Source: CAYJRR01 sp964372275 [NCBI: uncultured bacterium]
GTDB taxonomy: Bacteria; CAYJRR01
Reading direction: 5' to 3'
DNA: 29,820 nucleotides
Assembly: GCA_964372275.1 (NCBI GenBank)
Contig: CAYJRR010000054.1
Span: 1 to 29,820 of the forward strand
Position numbers and translations under genes: made by a program. Below, in pieces: positions 8,134-14,941 of this stretch (positions are counted from its first letter, which is position 1; every line of letters starts with the position of its first letter). The notes below the pieces were generated by a model. That model searched no databases. It was not told where the DNA came from and saw only the letters and a program-made list of their open reading frames with translations.

Positions 8134-8727
8134 GGACGGCCGCGAGGGGGACGCCGGACGGGCGCTGGTCGGCACGTCCTGGGGGCGCTTCACCTCGGCC
8201 GCGCCGGCAATCCCGGCGAGCCCGTCCGGCAGGTTCGAAACCGGAACGGCCGATCGCGCCGGTCCGGTCTCGCCCGCGCTCGCGCCGGAGACGGCGAGGC
8301 CGAAACGACCGGCGAGCCGTGCGAGGACCACGTCGTCGCCGGCGCCGCGCTCGAGGAGATGCGCCGCCAGCCCTTCGATCTCCCGCGCGGTGTCGCAGCC
8401 GCACTCGGTCACCGCCATCGCTTCGCATCCGCCGCACGGACAGTTCCGCCCGGCCAGCAGGCGCGCGGCGCGCTCGTGTCCATCCGGTCCGTGCGGCGGG
8501 ACGTCGACCTTCCCGGTGAAGGTATGCCCACGCGGCCGTCCATGCGAGGGGGCGGCGCCGCCGCGCTCGGGGGACTGCGCCCGAATCTCGCCCGGCGCGT
8601 CCCGCCCCCCCCCGCGTCGGACCGATTCGCTCCCGACGACGAAGCCGGCACCGAATCCGGTGATCAGGAGAAGCGCACCGGTCAGGACGTACAGCGTGCG
8701 CGGGTCGAACGGAGCCGGCGTCGTCAG
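8125..8727 (-). CDS. Membrane-anchored Cys-rich protein with CcmH-like domain, probable CTG start
   Basis: 200 residues if translation begins at CTG 8727, which overlaps the porin stop as CTGA and has GGGGG seven bases upstream. No ATG, GTG or TTG occurs in frame near this point; a GTG at 8826 would lie about 100 bases inside the porin gene. Residues 11-32 form one membrane helix (LYVLTGALLLITGFGAGFVV). The cysteine module is NCPCGGCEAMAVTECGC (C96, C98, C101, C109, C111), followed by a helical stretch with LLERGAGDDVVLARLAGRFG. This recalls CcmH-type folds (CPCxC, then a helix pair of the 'G.s.dEvl..l...YG' kind). With the metal-rich porin just upstream it could handle copper, iron or thiol transfer in the periplasm. 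Function is inferred; a Pro/Ser tail ends it. Confidence 0.68.
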   Translation of the reverse strand: MTTPAPFDPRTLYVLTGALLLITGFGAGFVVGSESVRRGGGRDAPGEIRAQSPERGGAAPSHGRPRGHTFTGKVDVPPHGPDGHERAARLLAGRNCPCGGCEAMAVTECGCDTAREIEGLAAHLLERGAGDDVVLARLAGRFGLAVSGASAGETGPARSAVPVSNLPDGLAGIAGAAEVKRPQDVPTSARPASPSRPSTP

Positions 8728-10142
8728 AAGCCGACCCCCAGACCGACGTGCCAGAGGTTCGGCGGATTCCCGATCCCGGCGTCGTTCCAGCTGTAGTCCG
8801 CCTTGAATGCCACTTGCGGGTGGCACTTCACGGTCACGCCGGCGGTGATCGCCCGCGTGTCGTAGGCGCCGTTGGGATCGAAGCCGTCGGCCATCGACAT
8901 CTGGGTGTTGGCGTGGTCGTAGCGCACGAACGGCCAGATCTCGGCGCCGCCGAGCGCCGGCACGCGCACGAACGCCAGCGGATCGACCGCCAATTCGACG
9001 TAGTAGCCCTCGATCCCCGAGCCGATGGAGTCGGTGGTGTCCTCGAGCGCCGGCGCGAGGCGGTCGATCTCGGTGATGTTCCCCCGCACCCACTGACCGC
9101 GGGCCATCAGCCCCTTCCGCTCGAGATGGGCATCGGCCTCGATCAGCTTCAATCCGACGCCGGACAGTCCGGCCCGGTCGTGCCCGATCGCGCCGTCGTA
9201 GGTCGACAGGCCGACCTGGATGCCGCCCTTGAGGGCGTAGTCGACGCGCACCGCGAGCGCGACGTCGTTCATCACCGCCTGATTGCCGCCGCCGCGCGCG
9301 GCGCGGAGCCCCTCGCTGCCGCTGAGCTTCGTTCCGTCGAGACCGTTCACCAGGGCGACCTGGTATCGGAGCCCCTTCACCGGCTCGCCGAAAACGCTCA
9401 CGCCCCCTTCGCGCCAGGTGGTCGGGACGATGAAGCGATCGACCGACGTGCGCACCGCGCCGTGGTAGGTCGGCGGCTCCCTCCATTCGTTCACGAGTCC
9501 GACCGGCACGATCAGCAGGCCGGCGCGCACCCCGAAGAAGCGACAGCAGCTCCACTCGGCGTACGCGTGCTCGACCGAGACCGTCTCGCCTCCGTTCTCG
9601 ATCTCCACGCCGGAAAAAAAGGCGGTGCGGCCGTCGAAGCGATGCCCGCCCATCAGGACGACGCGACGCGCGTCGAACGCGTTCGAGTTCGCGCGGCCGT
9701 TCACCCCCTCGAAGTCGACTTCGGCGAAGCCGCCGGGGCGGAGTCGCCGCCCGGTGCCCGGGCCGACGGCCGGCGCCGCGTGCCCGCAGCAGCCGGCCGA
9801 CTTCCCGCCGTGCGCACAGTCCTTCTTCGCGCCGTGCGCACAGTCCTTCTTCGCGCCGCGCGCACAGTCCTTCTTCGCGCCGTGCGGACAGGCCTTCCCC
9901 TCCGCGCCGTGCGGGCAGGCATGCCCCTCCGCGCCGTGATCGCCGGACGCCGCTTTGTGCGGGCATCCGGTGGCGTCCGGCGCCGGCGTCGCGTCGGGGG
10001 TGGGACTCGTCTCCGGTGTCGCCGTCGCGTCGGGCGCCGGCGGCTCCTGCGCGCGCACGGACGACGCGGCGAACAGGAGCGAGACGGCGGCCAGGGCACC
10101 GCACCACGAGGCGAATCGGCGGCGGGTCGTCGGCGTGCGCAA
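8724..10142 (-). CDS. Outer-membrane porin with Cys/His-rich metal-binding N-terminal tail
   Basis: 472 residues from TTG 10142, chosen because GAGGAGGAA sits just upstream and a signal peptide (SLLFAASSVRAQ) follows directly. After a Pro/Thr-rich stretch, residues 60-121 carry eight Cys and eight His in short repeats (ACPHGAEGK, ACPHGAKK, DCAHGAKK, ending GCCGH). From about residue 138 the chain is an alternating beta-barrel (GGFAEVDFEGVNGR, VVLMGGHRFDGR, ending GVGF with a terminal Phe for BAM recognition), similar to phosphate- or anion-selective porins (OprO/OprP type). The tail would lie in the periplasm and could bind soft metals. It is coupled by CTGA to the Cys-rich membrane protein downstream and follows the Fur/FTR1 genes. 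Confidence 0.85.
   Translation of the reverse strand: MRTPTTRRRFASWCGALAAVSLLFAASSVRAQEPPAPDATATPETSPTPDATPAPDATGCPHKAASGDHGAEGHACPHGAEGKACPHGAKKDCARGAKKDCAHGAKKDCAHGGKSAGCCGHAAPAVGPGTGRRLRPGGFAEVDFEGVNGRANSNAFDARRVVLMGGHRFDGRTAFFSGVEIENGGETVSVEHAYAEWSCCRFFGVRAGLLIVPVGLVNEWREPPTYHGAVRTSVDRFIVPTTWREGGVSVFGEPVKGLRYQVALVNGLDGTKLSGSEGLRAARGGGNQAVMNDVALAVRVDYALKGGIQVGLSTYDGAIGHDRAGLSGVGLKLIEADAHLERKGLMARGQWVRGNITEIDRLAPALEDTTDSIGSGIEGYYVELAVDPLAFVRVPALGGAEIWPFVRYDHANTQMSMADGFDPNGAYDTRAITAGVTVKCHPQVAFKADYSWNDAGIGNPPNLWHVGLGVGF
9807..9878 (-). repeat. Three tandem 24-bp repeats encoding (D)CAHGAKK units
   Basis: Three head-to-tail 24-bp copies start at 9807, 9831 and 9855; the third differs by one base (giving Arg for His). 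Degenerate copies continue to about 9938 and encode the CPHGAEGK units. They lie within the porin gene and keep its frame, so the tract can grow or shrink by 8 residues without breaking the gene. Confidence 0.9.
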
Positions 10143-10145
10143 AGG

Positions 10146-10154
10146 TTCCTCCTC
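10146..10154 (-). promoter_or_regulatory. Ribosome binding site fixing the TTG start of the porin
   Basis: GAGGAGGAA on the minus strand lies 3 bases before TTG 10142-10140, so the purine core is about 5-8 bases from the start. It is the best Shine-Dalgarno match in this part of the window and decides in favour of the TTG start. Confidence 0.75.
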
Positions 10155-10161
10155 GGAATCG

Positions 10162-10177
10162 AAAATTGAGCGATTTT
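10162..10177 (-). promoter_or_regulatory. AT-rich inverted repeat upstream of the porin gene
   Basis: AAAAT-N6-ATTTT forms an inverted repeat about 20-35 bases before the porin start, in an AT-rich island that stands out in this GC-rich DNA. It could be an operator, perhaps for the Fur-family regulator encoded upstream, but it matches the 19-bp Fur consensus at only 8 positions or so. A TTGACG lies about 40 bases further upstream on the same strand with a weak TACGGT at a spacing of 18, so a separate promoter for the porin is possible. Confidence 0.35.
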
Positions 10178-10235
10178 GAAGACTTGTGGACCGTACTCCC
10201 GCCCCTCGACACACGTCAAGCACCCGGTATAGGGG

Positions 10236-10311
10236 CACGGGGAGGCCCCGACGAAGCCCGAAGGGCGGACCGACACGGGGAGGCCCCGACGAAGCCCGAA
10301 GGGCGGACCGA
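10236..10311. repeat. Two perfect tandem 38-bp units, each with two tight hairpins
   Basis: Two identical 38-bp copies lie at 10236-10273 and 10274-10311, between the outer-membrane protein gene and the porin gene. Each copy holds CGGGG-AGG-CCCCG (5-bp stem, 3-base loop; first copy 10238-10250) and GCCC-GAA-GGGC (4-bp stem, 3-base loop; 10256-10266). In the direction of transcription they come 16 bases after the stop of the outer-membrane protein gene. They may weaken read-through, stabilise the upstream mRNA or be a REP-like element. No flanking transposase was seen. Confidence 0.92.
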
Positions 10312-10326
10312 CCCGGGGTGGACCCT

Positions 10327-11697
10327 TCAGAAGGAGACGGTCGCCGAAAGGACGGCGCGGTCGTCGTCGATCGGATTCGCGCCCCCTTCCGTGCGGAACT
10401 CGTATTCGGCGCGCACCACGAACCCTTCGTGCGGGCGCAGCGCGAGGCCCAACCCCAGGCGCTCGCGACGCGAAAGCTCGTCGGGATCGTCGGTGACCGT
10501 CTCGTCGTCGTTCGCCTTGTCGGTGTCGACGAAGGCGTAGCGTGCGGTGAGACCCAACGTCGCCGATCCGAACGGCTCGGGAAACCACCGCGCCAGCGGA
10601 ACGGCGAGCAACCGCCAGGTGAGCTGCCCGCTCCCGCCGAACAGCTGTCGGGGAATCTCGTCCCCTTCCGGTCCGACGCCGCCGTCGGTGACGGCGACGA
10701 TCCCCTCCCCTTCGAATCGCATCGGTCCGACGTCGAGGGTTCCGTCGAGCGCACCGACCGACAGCCGCCGCCCGCCGCCGGGGGAGTAGCTCCCGGAGTA
10801 GGCGCCGGCGCCGACCTCGACCGATCCGGCGGGGCGCACGGCGATCCGCGCGGCGATCGCCTTGTCGTTGTTCTCGTCGGCCCCCGGCGGTTGGCGCGCG
10901 CCGGCCAGCCCGGTCCGGGCATCGACGCCGTCGGACGGACCCGACACGACGTAGACCTGCGCCGCGAGCTCGACCGCGCCGAGACGCGCCGCTCCGACGA
11001 TCCCTCCGCCGACGTCGACCCACGGCGCCGGCGCCACCACCAGCTCCGGCGCCGAACGGATCAAGAGATCGCGCGCCCCTTCGTCCGCCGCGCGGTTGGA
11101 ACGCCCGATCGGGATCGCGATCAGTCCGGCGCGCAACGAGAGCCGCTCGGGGATCACGTCGACGTCGGCCGCCGCGTACTGCAGGAACGGATCGCCTCGG
11201 CCGGGAAGCCCCCACGAACCGTCGACGTACTCGGCGCCGCCGCCGAGGAACGTCGCTTCCCCGGAGAATCGGACACGCGGCGCGAGCGGCGCGAAGGCGA
11301 ACAGCCCCACGCGGGGAAGGACGAACTGGCCGGGGAACTGCTCGGAGATGGCGGTGGCGACGGTGGCGACGCCCCCCCACCGCACGGCGCCGGCGGCGCG
11401 CTGCTCCAGATCGGTGGTGCGCGTCCCGAGGTGTCCGCCCGCCGCCGCCTCGCCGGCGTCGAGCCGCTCCCGGAGGCGTTTCACCTCGTCCTGGAGCCGC
11501 TCGATCTCGAGCACGAGATCGTCCGAGATCGGCTCGCGCGTCTCGTCGACGAGCTCGGGCGGCAGCGGAAGGTCGGTCCGGTCGTCGTCCGGCTCGCCGT
11601 CGGCGGTGGGCTCGGTGTCCTGGGCGCCCGCGATGGAGGGCGCCGACAGCAACGACATCGCAAGCATCAGGCGCCACGTCCACGTCTTCGCGATCAC
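10327..11697 (-). CDS. Outer-membrane beta-barrel protein with N-terminal coiled coil
   Basis: 456 residues from GTG 11697, in a GTGA overlap with the cytochrome stop and with GGGGGGAAC upstream. Residues 1-25 are a signal peptide ending SIAGAQ. An acidic stretch is followed by a coiled coil (LVLEIERLQDEVKRLRERL, about residues 61-80), the kind that trimerises or contacts the cell wall in some porins. The rest is an alternating barrel with Gly-rich turns, ending in TVSF with a terminal Phe. It is probably a porin or channel for the metal system encoded by the preceding genes. Substrate is not readable from sequence. The coiled-coil-plus-barrel order differs from the Cys/His-tailed porin downstream. 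Confidence 0.85.
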   Translation of the reverse strand: MIAKTWTWRLMLAMSLLSAPSIAGAQDTEPTADGEPDDDRTDLPLPPELVDETREPISDDLVLEIERLQDEVKRLRERLDAGEAAAGGHLGTRTTDLEQRAAGAVRWGGVATVATAISEQFPGQFVLPRVGLFAFAPLAPRVRFSGEATFLGGGAEYVDGSWGLPGRGDPFLQYAAADVDVIPERLSLRAGLIAIPIGRSNRAADEGARDLLIRSAPELVVAPAPWVDVGGGIVGAARLGAVELAAQVYVVSGPSDGVDARTGLAGARQPPGADENNDKAIAARIAVRPAGSVEVGAGAYSGSYSPGGGRRLSVGALDGTLDVGPMRFEGEGIVAVTDGGVGPEGDEIPRQLFGGSGQLTWRLLAVPLARWFPEPFGSATLGLTARYAFVDTDKANDDETVTDDPDELSRRERLGLGLALRPHEGFVVRAEYEFRTEGGANPIDDDRAVLSATVSF

Positions 11698-12107
11698 GTT
11701 CCCCCCAGGGAGCGAAGATAGCGCAGAATCGCCCACCGCTCTTCCTCGGTGAGCGAGCCTTCGAACGCCGGCATCGCGGTGCCGGATCGGCCGACGGAGA
11801 TCCGCCAGAAGAGGAAGGCATCGCCATGGCGCGCGAGACGCCCTCCGTCGTGGAGGTCGGCCGGCGGCGGATCGAGACCGCGCGACGCCGGCCCACGTCC
11901 GTCGGCGCCGACGCCGTGGCAGACGGCGCAGCTCGCCTCGAACAGGCGCCTCCCACGTTCGCGCGTCGATGCGTCGTCGGGCAGCGGGTTCTTCCGACCC
12001 GTCCAGCTCGCCGGCAGCTCGCCGTCCTCGAGCGGAGGCGAAGGCCGGCACGAGGAGAGCGCCAACGCGGCGGCAACCGCGCACGCGACGGCGGAGGCGA
12101 CCCGCAT
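11694..12107 (-). CDS. Monohaem cytochrome c lipoprotein of the FTR1 operon
   Basis: 137 residues from ATG 12107, 3 bases after the FTR1-fusion stop. The signal ends in the lipobox LSSC (C20), so it should be a lipid-anchored periplasmic protein. The haem site is CAVCH (C60, C63, H64) and the Met ligand is M112 in GTAMPAF, with ERWAILRYLRSL as the last helix: a small class I cytochrome. In several bacteria FTR1 permeases are fused to or sit beside c-type cytochromes, thought to take the electron when ferrous iron is oxidised for transport; here that role is inferred from position. It is a paralog of the cytochrome at 7361-7948 (both have KNPLP before the haem site). Confidence 0.93.
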   Translation of the reverse strand: MRVASAVACAVAAALALSSCRPSPPLEDGELPASWTGRKNPLPDDASTRERGRRLFEASCAVCHGVGADGRGPASRGLDPPPADLHDGGRLARHGDAFLFWRISVGRSGTAMPAFEGSLTEEERWAILRYLRSLGGT

Positions 12108-12110
12108 CGT

Positions 12111-14381
12111 CTAGGGTCCGGCGACGGGACCGGCGCTCGCGGCCGAGGGGCCGGGCGAATCCCCCGGGGAACGCGAAGCGCGGGACGGCCGGAGCGTCCA
12201 GACCAAGCCGACGACGACGGCCGACGCGAGCGCCGCCTGCAGCAGCGTCGTCTCCAGCGTCGGCCGGATCCCCAGCCAGGCGCGTAGCGGCTTGAGATCG
12301 GGGACCCAGGCGGCCGCGGAGACCGGAATCCAGCCGGCCTCCTGGAGCTCGTGGATGCCGTCGCCGGCGAACTTGAACGCCAGGAGATAGAGCAACGCGC
12401 CGCTCACGGCGAAGAAGGGGCGCACCGGGAGCTTCGCGCCGCCGACGACCGAGACGACGTAGATCACCGCCAGCGCCACGGCCGCGACGACGAAGCCGCT
12501 CGCGATCGGGACGAGCCCGCCGGGGGTCGAGGCGAGGAGACCCGCGTAGAAAAGGACCGTCTCCGCCCCTTCGCGAAAGACCACCAGGAACGCGAGCATC
12601 GCCACGGCCGTCCGGCGCTCGCCGGTGAGCGCCCCTTCCAGCTGCGTCTTCACGAACTGCGCCCAGCGCCGACCTTCGACCCGGGAGACGAGCCAGAACG
12701 ACGTGACGAACAGGACCGCGACGGCCAGGAGCAGCGTCACCCCTTCGAACGCCTCCCGCGCCTCCGGCCCGATGCTCCGGAACAACCAGAGGCTCGACAG
12801 TCCGAGCAGGATCGACGCCGCCAGCGCCGCCGAGGCGCCGCCCGCCAGGGCGCGCATCCCGTCCCTCTTCCCGGTCCGGCGCAGGATCGCCGCCACCAGC
12901 CCCAGGATGAGGATCGCCTCGAACCCTTCGCGAAGGAGCAGCAGGAAGGAGGCGACGAACGGACGGCCGAAAGAGGCGTCGGTAGCGGGTGGCGCGGTCG
13001 CCACGCGGGAACCGACGTCGCGAAGGCGACCCGCCAGGCTCGCGATCTCCCGGCCGATCGCCTCCGGGGATTCGCCGGCGTTCATCCGCGCGCGCACGCC
13101 GATCCACGCGTGCTCGATCTCCTCGTACGCCTCCTTGTCCGAGACGCGCAGCGCCGCGTCGACCGCGCTCCCCTCGAAGTCGAGGAACGACTCGGCGACC
13201 TCCGAGACCGCCTGCGTGCGCTCGCCGGCGGCGTAACGCGACGAGGCCCGTTCCAGCCGCTCCGCGAAACTGCGCGCCTGTTCGGCGGGGGAAGTCGCGC
13301 CGGTCTCCTTCTGCGAGAACGGGAAGTGCACCACCATCTTCCCTTCGGGGATCACGATCGCCCCGTCCCCCCAGCCGGGCTGCGGGGGCGGCTCGACGAG
13401 CGTGGTGACGGTCCAGTCCCCGGCGGGGATCTTCGCGGTGACGCCGTAGTGCTGGAACTCGGCGAGCAACGGCTGCAACGCGAGGTCGAACGACTCCTCC
13501 GGCGCGTCGGGGCGGAGTCGCCGCCGGACCCGCATCGTCACCGACGCGCTCGGGACGGTGAGGCCGCTCGGCTCGTGGATCACGATCGCTTCGAAGTGAT
13601 GGGTATCGCCGTCGGCGACCGCGCGGCACTCGGGTGGGTGCCCCTCCCCCTTCCACAGCCAGATCGGCTCCGGCCCTTCGGCGACGAAGCCGACCAGGAA
13701 CTCCCCCTGCCGGACGATCCGGCGCGCCTCGCCGATCGCGAGGCGCAGATCGCTGCCACGCTCGTAGTCGGCGGGGAGCGGCGCCGGCCGCACCGCCCCC
13801 TTCACCGCGTAGGCCGGCGTCCCCGGGCGACGCGACCCGCGCGCCGGTTCGACCTCGAATCGAACGACCGCCTCGCCGGTGAAGCTTCCGAGCATCTCGG
13901 CGTGGCGGTGGTAGGCCGGGGGTCCAATCCGCACGGTGATCCCGACGAGCCCTTTCGGCCCGGGCGCGGGGAGGCGGAAGTTGTCGCCGTAGACCGGATA
14001 GGGGCCGACCCGCTCCTCGAGGTCGACCTCGCCGCCGCCCTCGTGCTCGAGATTGACGCGGACGCGCGCGGCGGGAAGGAACCGCTTGGTGCGCGCCTCG
14101 CGAAGCACGACGCCGACGAAGGTGAGCGCGGGATCGGGGGGCATCGGGTCGAGGAACCGGCGCCCGGCGGTCCGGGGACGGAACGGCTGCGCGGGACCGA
14201 GCACCAGGCCGACGCGGTAGCCGTCCTTCTCGATCTCGGAGGCGATCCCGGCCTCGACCCGCGCGTCGGTCGCGGCGAGGTTGGCCACCAGCGTCCGGGC
14301 CAACGCGTCGGTGTCGGAGACGGCGTCGGCCGCGGCCGGCGACGACGCCAGGACGATCGCCGCGACGAGGGCGGCGGTCAT
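12111..14381 (-). CDS. P19/FetP-like x2 - FTR1 iron permease fusion
   Basis: 756 residues from ATG 14381 (ATGA overlap with the Fur-family gene). A signal peptide (1-20) is followed by a P19-like beta-sandwich at about 48-180: EIEKDGYRVGLVL opens like P19/FetP proteins, with GPYPVYGDNFRLP, then PPAYHRH. A second such domain lies at about 228-355 (HHFEAIVIHE, FQHYGVTAKIP, LVEPPP). Residues 365-460 are helical, like the extracytoplasmic helices of bacterial FTR1 proteins. From 473 on comes the seven-helix permease with both iron-binding motifs, REGFE (484-488) and REGAE (603-607), and GIHELQEAGW (675-684). Uptake of iron across the inner membrane is expected, by analogy with FetM-FetP and FTR1 systems, where binding protein and permease are separate chains. 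Confidence 0.9.
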   Translation of the reverse strand: MTAALVAAIVLASSPAAADAVSDTDALARTLVANLAATDARVEAGIASEIEKDGYRVGLVLGPAQPFRPRTAGRRFLDPMPPDPALTFVGVVLREARTKRFLPAARVRVNLEHEGGGEVDLEERVGPYPVYGDNFRLPAPGPKGLVGITVRIGPPAYHRHAEMLGSFTGEAVVRFEVEPARGSRRPGTPAYAVKGAVRPAPLPADYERGSDLRLAIGEARRIVRQGEFLVGFVAEGPEPIWLWKGEGHPPECRAVADGDTHHFEAIVIHEPSGLTVPSASVTMRVRRRLRPDAPEESFDLALQPLLAEFQHYGVTAKIPAGDWTVTTLVEPPPQPGWGDGAIVIPEGKMVVHFPFSQKETGATSPAEQARSFAERLERASSRYAAGERTQAVSEVAESFLDFEGSAVDAALRVSDKEAYEEIEHAWIGVRARMNAGESPEAIGREIASLAGRLRDVGSRVATAPPATDASFGRPFVASFLLLLREGFEAILILGLVAAILRRTGKRDGMRALAGGASAALAASILLGLSSLWLFRSIGPEAREAFEGVTLLLAVAVLFVTSFWLVSRVEGRRWAQFVKTQLEGALTGERRTAVAMLAFLVVFREGAETVLFYAGLLASTPGGLVPIASGFVVAAVALAVIYVVSVVGGAKLPVRPFFAVSGALLYLLAFKFAGDGIHELQEAGWIPVSAAAWVPDLKPLRAWLGIRPTLETTLLQAALASAVVVGLVWTLRPSRASRSPGDSPGPSAASAGPVAGP

Positions 14382-14872
14382 GGCCGCCTCCCGGCGCGGG
14401 CGACCTTGGAGGCGTGACCGGCGGAGCACTCGGCGCACGTCCCGTAGATCTCGTGCTTGTGGCTGAGAACGGTGAACCCGTGACGCGCGGCGATCCGGTC
14501 CTGCCGCGCCTCGATCTCCGAGTCCTCGAACTCGACGATCTTCCCGCAGGCGTTGCAGATCAGGTGGTCGTGGTGCTCCCCTTCGTGCATCGGTTCGTAA
14601 CGGGCGACGCCATCGCCGAAGTGTCGCTCCGACACCAGGCCGCACTCCTTGAGGAGCTTCATCGTCCGGTAGACGGTGGAGAAGCCGACCTTGGCGTCCT
14701 TCCGGCGGGCCTTGCGATAGATGTCTTCGACGCCGATGTGCCCCTCGGCGTCGAGCACCGTGCGGGCGATCAGGTCCCGCTGGCGCGTCGCCTTCAGCCC
14801 CTTTCCCGACAGGTATCGGGCGAGCGTGTCGAGCTTGCGTTCCACGTCGGCGGACACCCGGCCGGAGGTCAT
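14378..14872 (-). CDS. fur: Fur-family metalloregulator
   Basis: 164 residues from ATG 14872, with GGAG 7 bases upstream. The winged-helix DNA-binding part includes the recognition helix VGFSTVYRTMKLL (62-74). The dimerisation part has the metal sites EHHDHLIC (H100, H101, H103, C106) with C109, then H131, H140 and the second zinc pair C146/C149 in TCAECS. The two CxxC pairs are the structural zinc site of Fur/PerR/Zur proteins. The gene heads an operon for an FTR1-type permease and is preceded by a Fur-box-like site, so iron-responsive autoregulation is the best reading. PerR or Zur specificity cannot be fully excluded from sequence. Confidence 0.92.
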   Translation of the reverse strand: MTSGRVSADVERKLDTLARYLSGKGLKATRQRDLIARTVLDAEGHIGVEDIYRKARRKDAKVGFSTVYRTMKLLKECGLVSERHFGDGVARYEPMHEGEHHDHLICNACGKIVEFEDSEIEARQDRIAARHGFTVLSHKHEIYGTCAECSAGHASKVARAGRRP

Positions 14873-14886
14873 CGGCGCTCCATTTT

Positions 14887-14905
14887 GACGCTGATTTTCA
14901 TTTTC
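14887..14905 (-). promoter_or_regulatory. Fur-box-like operator upstream of the fur-FTR1 operon
   Basis: On the minus strand the site reads GAAAATGAAAATCAGCGTC, which agrees with the classical 19-bp Fur box GATAATGATAATCATTATC at 14 of 19 positions. It is one of the few AT-rich patches in this region and lies 14 bases before the fur start. It follows directly after the predicted -10 region, so bound Fur would cover the transcription start. Confidence 0.72.
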
Positions 14906-14911
14906 AAAACC

Positions 14912-14941
14912 AGGCTAGCGGCCCGGCGCCGGCGGTGTCAA
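14912..14941 (-). promoter_or_regulatory. Sigma-70-type promoter for the fur-FTR1 operon
   Basis: A perfect TTGACA (14941-14936) overlaps the stop codon of the small membrane protein gene, and a weaker TAGCCT (14917-14912) follows after 18 bases. Transcription would start near 14905, at the edge of the Fur-box-like site. The -35 box is convincing and the -10 is poor (3 of 6). Confidence 0.5.

Noticed and set aside
9807-9938. CRISPR-like array (repeats of about 24 bp)
   Set aside because: Repeats are directly abutting without spacers and encode in-frame protein repeats of the porin.
10236-10311. Intrinsic terminator
   Set aside because: The hairpins are GC-rich but short, repeated, and lack a T-run in either direction; listed as a repeat instead.
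10327-13656. Long minus-strand open frame joining FTR1, cytochrome and barrel regions
   Set aside because: Only its last 457 codons (from GTG 11697) have protein-like content; the upstream part is a shadow of the FTR1 and cytochrome genes in another frame.
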